Assembly (NCBI GenBank): GCA_003452935.1
Contig: DMMY01000008.1
Location: forward strand, 1 to 58,943
Direction: 5' to 3'
Origin: Elusimicrobiota bacterium
GTDB lineage: Bacteria > Elusimicrobiota > Elusimicrobia > UBA1565 > UBA9628
Length of the DNA stretch: 58,943 nucleotides
In this document: piece after piece, positions 1 through 9,053 of the stretch
Layout: every line of letters starts with the position of its first letter
Numbering within the stretch: the first letter of the stretch is position 1
Notes under the pieces: model-generated
Databases searched by the model: none
What the model was told of the DNA's origin: nothing
Seen by the model: the letters and a program-made list of their open reading frames with translations, nothing else
Program-made: the position numbers and the translations under genes

Positions 1-950
1 GGCGGCAGGGCGAAGAGGGCCTGCTCGAGTTGCGCGGAATCGTCGGCCGCGAAAAAGCTGCCGCCGCCGTTGCCGGCGGCCGTCTGCAGCACGGCCAGGG
101 CCTGCAGCCGCTCGGCCGGGTCCATGGAGAAGCCGATGGTGTGCACGACCACGTTCTGGACGCCCGAATACGCCGTGGAGTGGTCCTGGGTGAACCTGTA
201 GGTAGCCTGGGTCCGGACGTCCACCGTGCCGTTCTGCATGCCGTCGGAAATGATGATGGTCGAGTTGAGCTGGCAGGCGGACTGGATGGGGCTGGAGTAG
301 ACCGGGGAGCCGAACTGACCCTTGTAATATGTCCCCACGTCGCGCAAGGCCTCGCCCAAGGGAGTGTAGCCGGTGGCGGAAATGCCGTTGACCGCGGTGA
401 CGATGTCGCCCGCGGCGGTCCCGATCGGAGCCACCATGCTCGCGCCGCCGCTGCCGCTGCCGCCGCTGTTATAGAACTTCACCACGCCGAAGCGCGCGTC
501 CGTGATCAGGCCCACCATGCGGTTGATAAGGCGCTTGGCGATAGTCATTTTTTGCTGCTGGGTCTTGCACACCGTGCAGAACTGGTAGTTGAGATAGTTG
601 CCGGTAAACAACTGCAGGGGAACCCCGTTGATATCGCCGAACCAGATGCCGTAGGTGGTCAGGGAGGTCCGGGCCGCGGCCAAGGACACGTCCGCCACGG
701 CATTGGCATAGAGAAAATACTCGGATCCGGAGCGGCGGTACACGGCCGCGGTCACATAGCCCTGGCTCGCGTAGGTCGTAGCGGGATTATAGGCTGGCAG
801 CGCGGAAATATAATCGACCATGCTCCCCGAGCTATCCAGCAGGATCAGGACATTGGGCTTGTCGTTGCCGAAAATTCCGGTTCCCGCTGACGCCAATGGC
901 GCCGCCAATACAACGAAAATCGCCGCCAGCCCCGGCCGGGAAATCCGCAT
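1..950 (-). CDS. PilY1-like VWA-domain pilus-tip protein, 5' part
   Basis: Minus-strand reading frame that runs off the left edge, so only about 316 N-terminal residues are present. It opens with a signal peptide (about residues 1-21). A von Willebrand factor A domain follows, with an intact MIDAS D-x-S-x-S (D39, S41, S43 in LLDSSGSM). A GNYLNYQFC segment with a nearby second Cys (FCTVC) is typical of PilY1-family type IV pilus biogenesis proteins. Later VWA strands (STIIISDGMQNG, VVVHTIGFSMDP) are also visible. PilY1 proteins sit at the pilus tip and act in adhesion, surface sensing and pilus extension; the C-terminal propeller that would confirm the family lies outside the window. It could alternatively be another exported VWA protein. 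The start at 950 is the ATG that gives the signal peptide. Confidence 0.75.
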   Translation of the reverse strand, partial: MRISRPGLAAIFVVLAAPLASAGTGIFGNDKPNVLILLDSSGSMVDYISALPAYNPATTYASQGYVTAAVYRRSGSEYFLYANAVADVSLAAARTSLTTYGIWFGDINGVPLQLFTGNYLNYQFCTVCKTQQQKMTIAKRLINRMVGLITDARFGVVKFYNSGGSGSGGASMVAPIGTAAGDIVTAVNGISATGYTPLGEALRDVGTYYKGQFGSPVYSSPIQSACQLNSTIIISDGMQNGTVDVRTQATYRFTQDHSTAYSGVQNVVVHTIGFSMDPAERLQALAVLQTAAGNGGGSFFAADDSAQLEQALFALP

Positions 951-1055
951 CACGGTAAATTATTGGGCGGGATTCAAGAAAAGTCAATATCATTTCGATT
1001 AAAAAACATTAATTTCTCAGTTAAGGGCATAAAGGCTGTCCCCGCAAATGCCGAA

Positions 1056-1205
1056 TTCTCCCATATAATCGTCATCCTGATGACGAACCATCCCAGCCCC
1101 GATCTGGGAAAAGACGCTCGCGCGCCGGGCGCGGACGCTTTCCTCGCCAAGCCGCTCAATTTCGACCGCCTAGACCAAGAGCTCGCCAAATCGGCATCGT
1201 CTTGA
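1056..1205 (+). pseudogene. Relic of a response-regulator receiver domain
   Basis: An open stretch ending in TGA at 1205 encodes the second half of a CheY-like receiver domain: a strand IIVILMT, then a GADAFLAKPLNFDRLDQEL segment carrying the conserved Lys-Pro of the receiver fold and the last helix. The phosphoacceptor Asp half is missing. The upstream sequence (960-1050) is AT-rich and does not encode it. This looks like the surviving 3' end of a decayed regulator gene, not a functional protein. Confidence 0.5.
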
Positions 1206-1367
1206 CTCGCCTGTCCGGCCCCAATTGCCCAGGCGCCGCCTGGGCCCTTTGCCGACGCCGCTCCTGACGGCGCAATTGCTAAAATAGCCGGACCCGCCGA
1301 GAGCGCAGCCCCGGTCGCCCTGACCGTGGGCGGTGTTGTTTCAGATATCACGAGGAGGCGTTCTCGA

Positions 1368-1523
1368 ATGAATCAGTGCGAAGCCATGACTCTGCCGTCC
1401 ACCTACTCCGACGCGCATCGCTGCCTGAAACGGCATGGGATAAAAAAAATCGGCCGAAAATATCTCTGCGCGCATCACCGAGACGCGCAAGACAGAGAAT
1501 CGGCACAACTTTCAGCGGAATAA
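1368..1523 (+). CDS. Small Cys/His-containing protein, function unknown
   Basis: A 51-residue frame beginning at ATG 1368, seven bases after a good ribosome-binding site (GAGGAGG, 1352-1358). The protein has Cys4, Cys18 and a CAHH cluster near residues 33-36 (YLCAHHRDA). That spacing could bind zinc, and the middle is basic (CLKRHGIKKIGRKY). No family is recognised. It lies alone between the receiver relic and the AT-rich leader of glnN. The strong ribosome-binding site and the Cys/His pattern favour a real small gene, but the short length leaves doubt. Confidence 0.45.
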   Translation: MNQCEAMTLPSTYSDAHRCLKRHGIKKIGRKYLCAHHRDAQDRESAQLSAE

Positions 1524-1673
1524 AGCATTTTAATTAAATTTGGCATAATATTTATCTAATTTTATGTTTTTAAATGCATATGCACTTGCATAATTACAAT
1601 TTTTATGCTAAATTAACTAAATTACATTCTCGCGGCTAAACGACGCCGCCCTGCGATTGTCACGGAGAACCCA
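1524..1673. promoter_or_regulatory. AT-rich leader/promoter region of glnN
   Basis: This stretch is strikingly A+T-rich compared with its surroundings. A TTGCAT hexamer (1586-1591) followed after 17 bases by TAAATT (1609-1614) is a plausible sigma70-type promoter. A GGAG ribosome-binding site lies just upstream of the glnN ATG. A sigma54 promoter was looked for because glutamine synthetase is nitrogen regulated; TGGCAT near 1541 has no correctly spaced GC partner. Confidence 0.35.
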
Positions 1674-3803
1674 ATGAACGAAAACGGCAAGCTCGCGTTG
1701 TCCGAATCCTTCGGCAGCCTCACCTTTAATAAAGGCGCGATGGCCAAGCACCTCAGCAAAGCGACCTACCAAAAGCTCCTGGCCGTCATCGAAAACGGGG
1801 AAAAACTCGAGGTGGAGATCGCCGATGAAGTGGCGCATGGCATGAAGGAATGGGCCCTGACCCTCGGCGCGACGCACTTTTGCCATTGGTTCCAGCCCCA
1901 CCGCGGCGTGACCGCCGAGAAGCACGACGCATTCCTCGGCTTCGACGAAAGCGGCGAGCCCATAGAGCGCTTCTCCGGACGGCAGCTGATCCAGGGCGAG
2001 CCGGACGCGTCCTCCTTCCCCTCGGGCGGCATGCGCTCCACTTTCGAGGCCCGCGGCTACACGGCCTGGGATCCGACCTCCCCGGCCTTCATACTCCAGT
2101 CCGGCCAAGCCGCGACCCTCGTGATACCCTCGGTATACCTCTCCTGGACGGGGGAAGTGCTCGACATGAAAACCCCCCTGCTGCGCGCCCTGCGCGCCGT
2201 CGAGGACCGGGCTTTCCGGGTGCTCAAGCTTTTCGGCAACCGCACGGCCAAGCATGTCCGGGTGACGATCGGGCCCGAACAGGAGTATTTTCTCATAGCC
2301 AAAGAGCTCTACAACCGGCGGCCGGACCTCATCTACTGCGGACGCACCCTCTTCGGCGCGGCTTCGGCCAAACAGCAGCAGCTCGAAGACCACTACTTCG
2401 GGTCGATCAAGGCCAAGGTCCTCGATTTCATGACCGATCTGGACGCGAACCTCTTTGATCGAGGCATCCCCGCCAAGACGCGCCACAACGAAGTCGCCCC
2501 CAACCAGTTCGAGATCGCTCCCATCTACGAAAAGGCGAACCTGGCCATCGACCACAACCTCCAGCTCATGGAGATCATGCGCCAAGTGGCCGACAAGCAC
2601 GGCCTGGCCCTGCTCCTGCACGAGAAGCCTTTCGCGGGCATAAACGGCAGCGGCAAGCACATGAACTGGTCCATGGTCGACTCGGACGGCCGCAACCTCC
2701 TGGAGCCCGGCGCCACGCCCAAGAAAAACGTGCAGTTCCTCGCGTTCCTCGCCGCCATCCTGGCGGGCGTGGACAAGTACGGAGGCTTGCTGCGCGCGAC
2801 CGTGGCGGACGCCGGCAACGACCACCGCTTGGGCGCCAACGAAGCCCCGCCGGCCATCATGTCCCTCTACCTGGGAGCCTACCTCGACCGCCTGCTCGGC
2901 GAGATAGAAAAAGGCTCCTTCGACAAGCTGGAGACCCCGGAGGCCATGAGCCGCGAGCTCATCAAGAGCCTGCCCTCCATCGTCCTCGACAATTCGGACC
3001 GCAACCGGACCTCCCCCGTGGCCTTCACGGGCAACAAGTTCGAGTTCCGCGCCGCCGGATCGTCGCAAAGCGTGGCCGAGCCCGCCACGGCGCTTTGCCT
3101 GGCCGTGGCCCACGGACTCGACCGCATTCTCGAGCGGCTGGAGAAATTCGACGGGAAGGTCGCGGATATCGCGCCCAAGGCGCTGGCCGTGGTGCGCGAC
3201 ATGGTCAAGGAGACCAAGCGCATCCGCTTCGAGGGCAACAACTACACCTCCGAATGGCACGACGAGGCGGCCCGCCGTGGCCTGCCCAACATGAGAAGCA
3301 CGCCCGAGGCCCTGGACTTCTTCCTGGACAAGGACGTCATGGCGCTTTACGAGCGCTACGGGGTGCTCACCAAGGCCGAGCTCAAGGCCAAGCACGAGAT
3401 CAAGCTCGAGACCTATATAAAGCTCAAGGAGATCGAAATCCGGCAGCTCAAGGAACTCGCGCTGACCTTCGCGGCGCCGGCGCTGGCGCGGCACATCAAC
3501 GTCTACGGCCAGACCACGGCGCTCATGAGCGGCGCCTCCAAGGGCGCGGCGGGGGTCCTCAAGGCGAAACTCGCCGGATACGGAGAGCTCGTCGAGAAAA
3601 TCTATCGAAGCACGGACATGGCCGACGCCGTCCTGGCCAAGTCCGCGGCCACGGACGACCTGCCGGCCAGGGCCCGCTTTCTGGCCTCAAAAGGGGTCGC
3701 GGCCCTGGATGCCATGCGCGCCGCCTGCGACGGCATCGAGGAGGCCGTGGATCAGCAGCTCTGGCTCCTGCCCAAGTACCGGGAAATGCTGTTCCTGCTC
3801 TAG
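1674..3803 (+). CDS. glnN: Glutamine synthetase type III
   Basis: A 709-residue protein, the length usual for GSIII and much longer than GSI or GSII. It makes glutamine from glutamate, ammonia and ATP in the cytoplasm. Visible signatures are GPEQEYFLI near residue 200 (metal/glutamate-binding strand), RHNEVAPNQFEIAPIYE near 270, NGSGKHMNWS near 324 (ATP/glutamate site) and NEAPPAIMS near 390. The ATG follows a GGAG ribosome-binding site. The TAG stop overlaps the TAG of the convergent small subunit of the hydrogenase-like complex by two bases, so no terminator separates them. GSIII is common in Bacteroidetes, some Firmicutes, cyanobacteria and Elusimicrobia-like lineages. No P-II or ammonium-transporter gene is adjacent. 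Identification is secure. Confidence 0.97.
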   Translation: MNENGKLALSESFGSLTFNKGAMAKHLSKATYQKLLAVIENGEKLEVEIADEVAHGMKEWALTLGATHFCHWFQPHRGVTAEKHDAFLGFDESGEPIERFSGRQLIQGEPDASSFPSGGMRSTFEARGYTAWDPTSPAFILQSGQAATLVIPSVYLSWTGEVLDMKTPLLRALRAVEDRAFRVLKLFGNRTAKHVRVTIGPEQEYFLIAKELYNRRPDLIYCGRTLFGAASAKQQQLEDHYFGSIKAKVLDFMTDLDANLFDRGIPAKTRHNEVAPNQFEIAPIYEKANLAIDHNLQLMEIMRQVADKHGLALLLHEKPFAGINGSGKHMNWSMVDSDGRNLLEPGATPKKNVQFLAFLAAILAGVDKYGGLLRATVADAGNDHRLGANEAPPAIMSLYLGAYLDRLLGEIEKGSFDKLETPEAMSRELIKSLPSIVLDNSDRNRTSPVAFTGNKFEFRAAGSSQSVAEPATALCLAVAHGLDRILERLEKFDGKVADIAPKALAVVRDMVKETKRIRFEGNNYTSEWHDEAARRGLPNMRSTPEALDFFLDKDVMALYERYGVLTKAELKAKHEIKLETYIKLKEIEIRQLKELALTFAAPALARHINVYGQTTALMSGASKGAAGVLKAKLAGYGELVEKIYRSTDMADAVLAKSAATDDLPARARFLASKGVAALDAMRAACDGIEEAVDQQLWLLPKYREMLFLL

Positions 3804-4546
3804 ACGCGGCCCAGCAGCCGCAGCAACCCGTCGAGGATGGTGATCGGCGCAGGGGGACAGCCCGGTATAAAAAGGTCGACCGGGATGAACCTGGCGCAGC
3901 CGTCATACGCCTCGGGATGGCCGATGTAGGGGCCGCCGGAGATGGCGCACGCGCCGACCGCGATGACGATCTTCGGGGCCGGCACCGCCTCCCAAGTCTT
4001 GAGCAGGGCCAGGCGCATGTTCTCCGGCACGGGCCCGGTCACCAGCAGGCCGTCGGCGTGCCGGGGCGAGGCCACGAACTGCACGCCGAAGCGGCCCAAG
4101 TCCCAGCCCACGGTATTAAGCACGTTGACGTCCGCCTCGCAGGCGTTGCAGCCGCCCGCGCTCACCTGCCGCAGCTTGAGGCTGCGGCCGAAAATCTCGA
4201 GGGATTTCGCCTCCAGAGCCTCCGCGACGCGGTATGGCGCGTCTTGCGCCACGAGGTCTTCGCGGCGGCGCGCGGCCATGCGATGATCGCGGCCGAACTC
4301 CACCGCATGCTCGGGACAGGCGGCCGCGCACGCGCCGCAGAAAAGGCACTTGCCCAGGTCCAGCCTGCCCGAGGCTATCGCCCCCGTGGGACAGGCCGCG
4401 GCGCAGCCGCGGCAGTCTTTTTTGCAGCGCCGCGGGTCCAGCTGCGGCCGGCCCAATGCCCGCGCCGGGAGTTCCGGCGCCGGGCCGGCCGGATACGGCA
4501 TGGTCCTATGTCCCTGCCTGAGCCTCGTCAACAGAACTTTCAGCAT
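3800..4546 (-). CDS. Hydrogenase-4/complex I-like small Fe-S subunit with ferredoxin domain (HyfI/NuoB-like)
   Basis: A 248-residue protein; the start MLKVLLTRLRQG at 4546 is four bases after the large-subunit stop, and the LRQGHRTMPYP opening is typical of the family. The N-terminal third holds two 4Fe-4S sites: CKKDCRGCAAACP (first spacing CX3C, slightly unusual) and CLFCGACAAACP. The rest is a NuoB-type proximal-cluster domain with all expected cysteines: GGCNACE, GACAISGG and PGCPP. It should pass electrons between the ferredoxin-like clusters and the large subunit at the membrane base. HycF/HyfH-like and HycG/HyfI-like functions are fused in one polypeptide, and no separate ferredoxin subunit is encoded. 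Last gene of the operon. Confidence 0.88.
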   Translation of the reverse strand: MLKVLLTRLRQGHRTMPYPAGPAPELPARALGRPQLDPRRCKKDCRGCAAACPTGAIASGRLDLGKCLFCGACAAACPEHAVEFGRDHRMAARRREDLVAQDAPYRVAEALEAKSLEIFGRSLKLRQVSAGGCNACEADVNVLNTVGWDLGRFGVQFVASPRHADGLLVTGPVPENMRLALLKTWEAVPAPKIVIAVGACAISGGPYIGHPEAYDGCARFIPVDLFIPGCPPAPITILDGLLRLLGRV

Positions 4547-4550
4547 GGCG

Positions 4551-6029
4551 TCAAAGGTCGTGTCCGCAATACGAGAGATTGAAGCTTTTGTTGCACAGCG
4601 GGAAATCCGAGATAGGCTGGCCGCGCAAAGCCATGGCCAAGCCGAACCAATTATGGAAGGAAGGATCCGTGATCTTGTACGCCGAGAACCTCCCCCGCGC
4701 GTCGCTGATCGCCACATGGCAGATCTCGCCGCGCCAGCCCTCCACGAGAGAGACCGCCACATGCTCGGGCTTGGGACCGCGGAACTCGCCGCGGACGGCT
4801 CCGCCGGGCAAAGACTCCAAAAGCTCGCGGACGAATTGCATCGAGCGCTGAGCCTCCAGCCAGCGCACCTGGGCGCGGCCGAACACGTCGCCCGCGTGCC
4901 AGCTGGACACCGGGATCATGGCGTAGCGGTAGATGCCGAAAGGCAAGTCCCGGCGCACGTCCTGGTTCGTCCCGCAAGCCCGCGCAACCGGCCCCACCAG
5001 TCCCAGGCGCCGGCAATCCTCCAATGAGACCTTCCCGGCCTCCTCGAAACGCCCGGTCACGGAGGGAGAGTCCCAAAGCAGGTCCACGGCCGAGGCCGCG
5101 TCCCGGCCCAGGGCCTCAAGCCGCCGCCTCATCTCATCGGACAGCTTCGCGTCGACATCGAACGCGACCGCGCCCGGACCGAGGAAATTGCGCCCGAAAC
5201 GGTTGCCGCACAGCATGGCCGTCAGATTCAAGGCGTCGCCGCGCAGACGGCCGCAGTAGGCCTGCGTGGGCAAGAATCCCACGTCGCCGGCCAGCGCCCC
5301 CAGGTCTCCGATGTGGTTGGCTATGCGTTCCAGTTCGAGCGCCACCCCGCGCAAGGCCGCGGCCCGCGGCGGAGCCTCGCCCCCTCCCAACGCCTCCAGG
5401 GCCTGACAATAGGCCCAGGCATGGCCCACGCTGGAGTCCCCGGCGAGCGTCTGCGCGTAGTGGATCGAGCGCTTCTCCGGACCGCCCATCAGGGCGCGTT
5501 CCACCCCGCGATGCTGGTAGCCCAAGGAGATTTCCAGGTGCAAGACGTTCTCGCCATGGCATTGAAAGCGGAAATGGCCGGGCTCTATGACGCCCGCGTG
5601 CACGGGGCCCACCGCCACCTCATGAACCTCCTCCCCGGCCACCTGGAAATACTCCGTCATCCCGCAGGCCCGACCCGCGCGAGGAGGAAACCGCACCGGC
5701 TTGAGCCAGGGATGTCCCGCGGGCATGACGCCGAATTGCTCGAAGATCTCCCTCTCGAACAAATGCGCCTGAGGGCACTCCGCGGTCAGCGCGGGGTACG
5801 ATTCTCCGGGCTCCGTGGCCAGCAATGACAGGCTGCCCTGGCGATCATGCGCCAGCACGGCCATAAGGCCCGCCCGGCCGGAAGGCAGGTTCCGGCCGAA
5901 AAAGGAAGCGAGGCGGCCGCCCGAGGTCGCGGCGCGCAAAACCGCCTGGCGGAACTCCGGCGGCGCCACGACGGGGACGCTGGCCAGCGGGGCGGACTGT
6001 CCGTTGCGCAAGGAGAGCATTGCGGACAT
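4551..6029 (-). CDS. Hydrogenase-like large subunit without NiFe ligands (HyfG/NuoCD-like, Ehr type)
   Basis: A 492-residue NuoC-NuoD fusion of the HycE/HyfG type. The N-terminal part has a NuoC-like segment (LFEREIFEQFGVMPAGHPWL). The rest is NuoD/NiFe large-subunit-like (ISLGYQHRGVERAL, LERIANHIGDLGALAGDVGF). In true [NiFe] hydrogenases an RxCGxC motif follows the HRG(I/V)E segment; here the equivalent reads AQTLAGDSSVGHAWAY with no CxxC. The C-terminal ligand motif is replaced by DPSFHNW, and the tail YCGHDL has one Cys. The nickel site is therefore absent, which defines energy-converting hydrogenase-related (Ehr) complexes. The true substrate is unknown. The start at 6029 overlaps the upstream TGA as TGATG. 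Confidence 0.88.
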   Translation of the reverse strand: MSAMLSLRNGQSAPLASVPVVAPPEFRQAVLRAATSGGRLASFFGRNLPSGRAGLMAVLAHDRQGSLSLLATEPGESYPALTAECPQAHLFEREIFEQFGVMPAGHPWLKPVRFPPRAGRACGMTEYFQVAGEEVHEVAVGPVHAGVIEPGHFRFQCHGENVLHLEISLGYQHRGVERALMGGPEKRSIHYAQTLAGDSSVGHAWAYCQALEALGGGEAPPRAAALRGVALELERIANHIGDLGALAGDVGFLPTQAYCGRLRGDALNLTAMLCGNRFGRNFLGPGAVAFDVDAKLSDEMRRRLEALGRDAASAVDLLWDSPSVTGRFEEAGKVSLEDCRRLGLVGPVARACGTNQDVRRDLPFGIYRYAMIPVSSWHAGDVFGRAQVRWLEAQRSMQFVRELLESLPGGAVRGEFRGPKPEHVAVSLVEGWRGEICHVAISDARGRFSAYKITDPSFHNWFGLAMALRGQPISDFPLCNKSFNLSYCGHDL

Positions 6030-7495
6030 CAGCGCGCTCCCAGAACGATCGCGGCGTCCCTGACCGCTTCCAGCAGGGGCCGCGGCACCCACAACCCGAG
6101 CGCCAGCACCGCCGCGGCCAGCCCGACCGGCGGCAACAAGCGCCAGGGATCCTCCTCGGCAGCGGAAGTCTTGAACTTGTCCGAAGGTTCCCCATGGGAC
6201 ATTTTAAGAACCACCGTCGCCATTCCCACGAACACGACCGCGAGCAGCGCCACATAAAGAGACGCGGACGCCCACTGCCGGCCGTCCAATGCTCCCTTGA
6301 GTATCCATAGCTCGCTGACAAAAGGGCCGAAAGGCGGAGAGCCCGAGATGGCCAAGAACCCGATGAGCCACAAGGCGCCGGAGAGAGGCAGGGCGCGCAG
6401 CAGGCCCCGCACCTCGCCGACGGATTTGGTGCGGCCGGCGGCCAGGATGTTGCCGGCGGTCAAGAACAGCATGGCCTTGGCCAGGGAATGATTGACCGCG
6501 TGCAGCATGGCGGCGCCGGCTCCCGTGCCCAGGCCCGAGCCGAAAGCCAGCACGCCCATGTGCTCGACGCTGGAATAAGCCAGCATGCGCTTGAAGTCCG
6601 CCTGGCCGATGACAAACGCCGCGGCCACGGCCATGGAGAGAAGCCCGAAACTCCTGAGCAGTCCGCCGCTGAAGTCCGCCAGGCCCGCGGCCGCGAGCAC
6701 GGCATTGACGCGCATGAGGGCCAGGAAAGCGCAGTTGAGCAGGGCTCCCGAAAGCAGGGCCGATACCACGCAAGGCGCCTCGCTGTGCGCGTCCGGCAGC
6801 CAGGTATGCAGAGGCGCCAGCCCCATCTTGGTCCCATATCCCACCAGGAAAAGAAGGAACGCCGCCTTGAGCCACGTCCTGTCCAGCTGGCTCGCGCGGG
6901 CGATGAGCTGCGGACCGGTCATGAGCAGGTCCTGGTGCTCCCGCGCGGCCACGGCCAGGAAGAAATTACCCAAAAGGGCCAAGGCGATGCCCACGGAGCA
7001 GATGAGCAGGTATTTCCAGGTCGCCTCCAAGGAGCGGCGCTGCCTATGGAAATGAATGAGCGGCGCGCTCGCCAGAGTCGTGGCCTCGACCGCGACCCAG
7101 AGCAGGCCGAAATGCTGGCTCAAGGCCGCCATGGTCATGGTGCCGAGAAACAGCAGCAGACAGCCCGTGAACACCGCCTCCGGCGCGTTGTCGAAAAGAA
7201 AGCCTTCCGCCTCTTCCTCTTCCTTGGCCCGGCCGGCGGATCTGAGAAATCCCACGGCGTAGGCCGCCGCGGCCAGAAAAAGGAAGCTCGTTACGCTCAA
7301 GAAGAGCCGGCCCGCCGCGTCCATCGCCAGATAGCCCCACAGCGCCGGCTGCGAGGGCGAGAGCCAAGCCGCGGCCGTCAAAACGGCGTGCGCGAGCGCG
7401 GCCGCCAGGAGCAGCAACCGGCGCGGGCCGTCCGGCCGGACATAGAAGGCCGCCGCGCCCGCCGCCATCGGCACGCCCAGCAATGCCCAGATCAT
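6029..7495 (-). CDS. Proton-translocating antiporter-like subunit (HyfF/NuoN-like)
   Basis: A 488-residue polytopic membrane protein of the Mrp/NuoL-M-N family. Recognisable segments are WVAVEATTLASAPLI (conserved Glu of the first half-channel), GYGTKMGLAPLHTWLPDAHSEAP (central Lys and the HTWLPDAH loop), DFKRMLAYSSVEHMG and NHSLAKAMLFLTAGN (second-half Lys). It should form one ion channel of the complex. The start MIWALLG at 7495 overlaps the stop of the upstream gene (TGATG); the much longer open frame upstream is a shadow of that neighbour. The conserved Lys and Glu residues visible suggest an active ion pathway. Whether it carries protons or sodium cannot be read from the sequence. Confidence 0.88.
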   Translation of the reverse strand: MIWALLGVPMAAGAAAFYVRPDGPRRLLLLAAALAHAVLTAAAWLSPSQPALWGYLAMDAAGRLFLSVTSFLFLAAAAYAVGFLRSAGRAKEEEEAEGFLFDNAPEAVFTGCLLLFLGTMTMAALSQHFGLLWVAVEATTLASAPLIHFHRQRRSLEATWKYLLICSVGIALALLGNFFLAVAAREHQDLLMTGPQLIARASQLDRTWLKAAFLLFLVGYGTKMGLAPLHTWLPDAHSEAPCVVSALLSGALLNCAFLALMRVNAVLAAAGLADFSGGLLRSFGLLSMAVAAAFVIGQADFKRMLAYSSVEHMGVLAFGSGLGTGAGAAMLHAVNHSLAKAMLFLTAGNILAAGRTKSVGEVRGLLRALPLSGALWLIGFLAISGSPPFGPFVSELWILKGALDGRQWASASLYVALLAVVFVGMATVVLKMSHGEPSDKFKTSAAEEDPWRLLPPVGLAAAVLALGLWVPRPLLEAVRDAAIVLGAR

Positions 7496-8139
7496 CAGTC
7501 TTTCAGAGCCGTCATTCTGTCCGCGTCGAGGTGATCGAACTCGCGGTTGATATGGTAGATGGTGATGCCCATCACGAAGACCGCCATAAAGACGTCCAGG
7601 AGTATGCCCAACTCGACGAGAAGAGGCTGCTTCTCGGCAAAGGCCATCCCGAAAGTGTATATGCCGTTCTCCAGGATCAGATAACCCAGCACCTGGGTGA
7701 CGGCCTTGCGCCGGCTCACGATGACGAAAAGACCCGTGAAAATGGTGAACAAAGCGGTCGGGGCCAGATGCCACAACGGCTCAGACCCCGCCAAAGGCAG
7801 GCGCGCTCCGAGCCAAAGCGCCGCGGCCAGGAAAAGCACCCCCGCGCCAAGCGAAGCGGAGAACCCCACGAAAGGCTCGACCTCCCGCTGGATACCGGCC
7901 TCGCGCAAGGCCTTGCCCAGGAGCCAGGGAAATACCGCGGCCTTGAGCACGGTGCTGGCCCCGGCTTGCAGGAACAAGCGCAGGCTCAAGGAATCCAAAT
8001 GCGCCAGCACCGGCAGCAGGCCGAGCAAAGCGCCCTGGAAAGCCACGGTCCGGATGCACGTGGAAAGCCGGCTGGCGCCCAGCACGCGCAGATTCGTCAG
8101 GACCACGAGCACGATGAGGGTGTCGGCCCAGAATCTCAT
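7495..8139 (-). CDS. Hydrogenase-4 membrane subunit E-like (HyfE)
   Basis: A 214-residue membrane protein, close to the length of E. coli HyfE. It has about six hydrophobic helices and ends with the family-like segment GYLILENGIYTFGMAFAEKQPLLVELGILLDVFMAVFVMGITIYHI, the NuoK-like ion-channel part with a conserved Glu (LENG). The start MRFWADTL at 8139 overlaps the stop of the NuoH-like gene as ATGA, with a good ribosome-binding site (GGAGG) inside that gene. It would bridge the antiporter-like subunits and the NuoH-like subunit. Confidence rests on the ILENG and LGILLDV motifs and on gene order. Confidence 0.82.
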   Translation of the reverse strand: MRFWADTLIVLVVLTNLRVLGASRLSTCIRTVAFQGALLGLLPVLAHLDSLSLRLFLQAGASTVLKAAVFPWLLGKALREAGIQREVEPFVGFSASLGAGVLFLAAALWLGARLPLAGSEPLWHLAPTALFTIFTGLFVIVSRRKAVTQVLGYLILENGIYTFGMAFAEKQPLLVELGILLDVFMAVFVMGITIYHINREFDHLDADRMTALKD

Positions 8140-9053
8140 GGGGACCTCCTCACGAGCATGAGGGCGAGCACCGAGAGCGCCGTGGCCGCGGCGAGAAGTT
8201 GGGAAACCCGTATGAGGCGCAGGCGCGCCATGATGGATTCCACCACGCCGGTGGCGAGGGCTAGCAGCAGCATGCCGCAGAGCCCGACCAGCGCGTCGAG
8301 CCAGGGGCCGCCGGCGCGCACGGGGAGCATGATGCCGACGACCAGGGCGCCGAAGGCCCACAGCTTCAGCGCCGCGGCGTATTGAATCAGGCCGAAGTCC
8401 GGCCCTCCGTGGTCGAGCACCATGACCTCATGAATCATGGTCAGCTCAAGATGGGTGTTCGGGTCGTCGAAAGGAACGCGCGAGTTCTCGGCCAGATAGA
8501 CCACCATGAAAGCCGCCGCCGCCAGGAGCAGGGCCGCGCCTCCGGGATTGAACAGAAATGAGGGGCCCATGCCCGCGTAGAGCTCGGTCAACGAAAGCTT
8601 GCCCATGTGCTTGGCCATGGCCGCCAGCCCCAAGAGCAGCGCCGGCTCGGACAACGCCGAGAACCAGACTTCGCGGCTTGCGCCCATGCCCTCGAAAGCG
8701 GAACCCGTGTCCAAGGCGGCCGTCACGGTGAAGAAACGTCCCAAGGCCAGGACATACGCGAACGCGATGATATCTCCGGGGAAAGCCAGCAGAGCCGGCA
8801 GACCTCCGAGCGGCAGGAGCGCCAGCGCCGCCAACACGGAGCTGAGCGACACGACGGGGCCCGCCCTAAAAACCCAAGTCGTGGTCCGGCTGTAGACCGC
8901 GCCCTTGCGCAGGAGTTTGAAGAGGTCGCGGTACGGCTGGAGCGCGGACTGCCCCTCTCGGCCGGCGAAAAAGGCCTTGACCCGGTTGATGACCCCCGGC
9001 AGCAGAGGCGCGCAGATGAGCGCCAGCGGCAGATGCAGGGCTGTCAACGGCAT
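8136..9053 (-). CDS. NuoH-like membrane subunit (HyfC/HycD-like)
   Basis: A 305-residue membrane protein of the respiratory complex I subunit 1 family. Diagnostic parts are PGVINRVKAFFAGREGQSALQPYRDLFKLLRKGAVYS near the start and YLAENSRVPFDDPNTHLELTMIHEVMVLDHGGPD in the second half, which carry the acidic residues that couple electron transfer to ion translocation. The start at 9053 lies inside the end of the upstream HyfB-like gene (10-base overlap). This subunit links the hydrophilic arm (large and small Fe-S subunits) to the antiporter-like subunits. In this family the second-half acidic loop marks hydrogenase-4-like rather than true NuoH proteins. Confidence 0.88.
   Translation of the reverse strand: MPLTALHLPLALICAPLLPGVINRVKAFFAGREGQSALQPYRDLFKLLRKGAVYSRTTTWVFRAGPVVSLSSVLAALALLPLGGLPALLAFPGDIIAFAYVLALGRFFTVTAALDTGSAFEGMGASREVWFSALSEPALLLGLAAMAKHMGKLSLTELYAGMGPSFLFNPGGAALLLAAAAFMVVYLAENSRVPFDDPNTHLELTMIHEVMVLDHGGPDFGLIQYAAALKLWAFGALVVGIMLPVRAGGPWLDALVGLCGMLLLALATGVVESIMARLRLIRVSQLLAAATALSVLALMLVRRSP

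Noticed and set aside
30..890. 286-residue plus-strand open frame at the left edge
   Set aside because: The opposite strand encodes a signal peptide and an intact VWA MIDAS motif; the plus frame is its shadow.
1530..1560. Sigma54 promoter upstream of glnN
   Set aside because: A TGGCAT is present, but the GC dinucleotide at the required distance is missing.
1617..3494. 625-residue minus-strand open frame opposite glnN
   Set aside because: It is antisense to a certain glutamine synthetase gene. High-GC codon bias opens the opposite frame; its Gly/Val/Leu/Arg-rich product has no domain signature.
4551..6029. Annotation as a functional [NiFe] hydrogenase large subunit
   Set aside because: Both CxxC nickel-ligand motifs are missing, so hydrogenase activity is not supported despite overall similarity.
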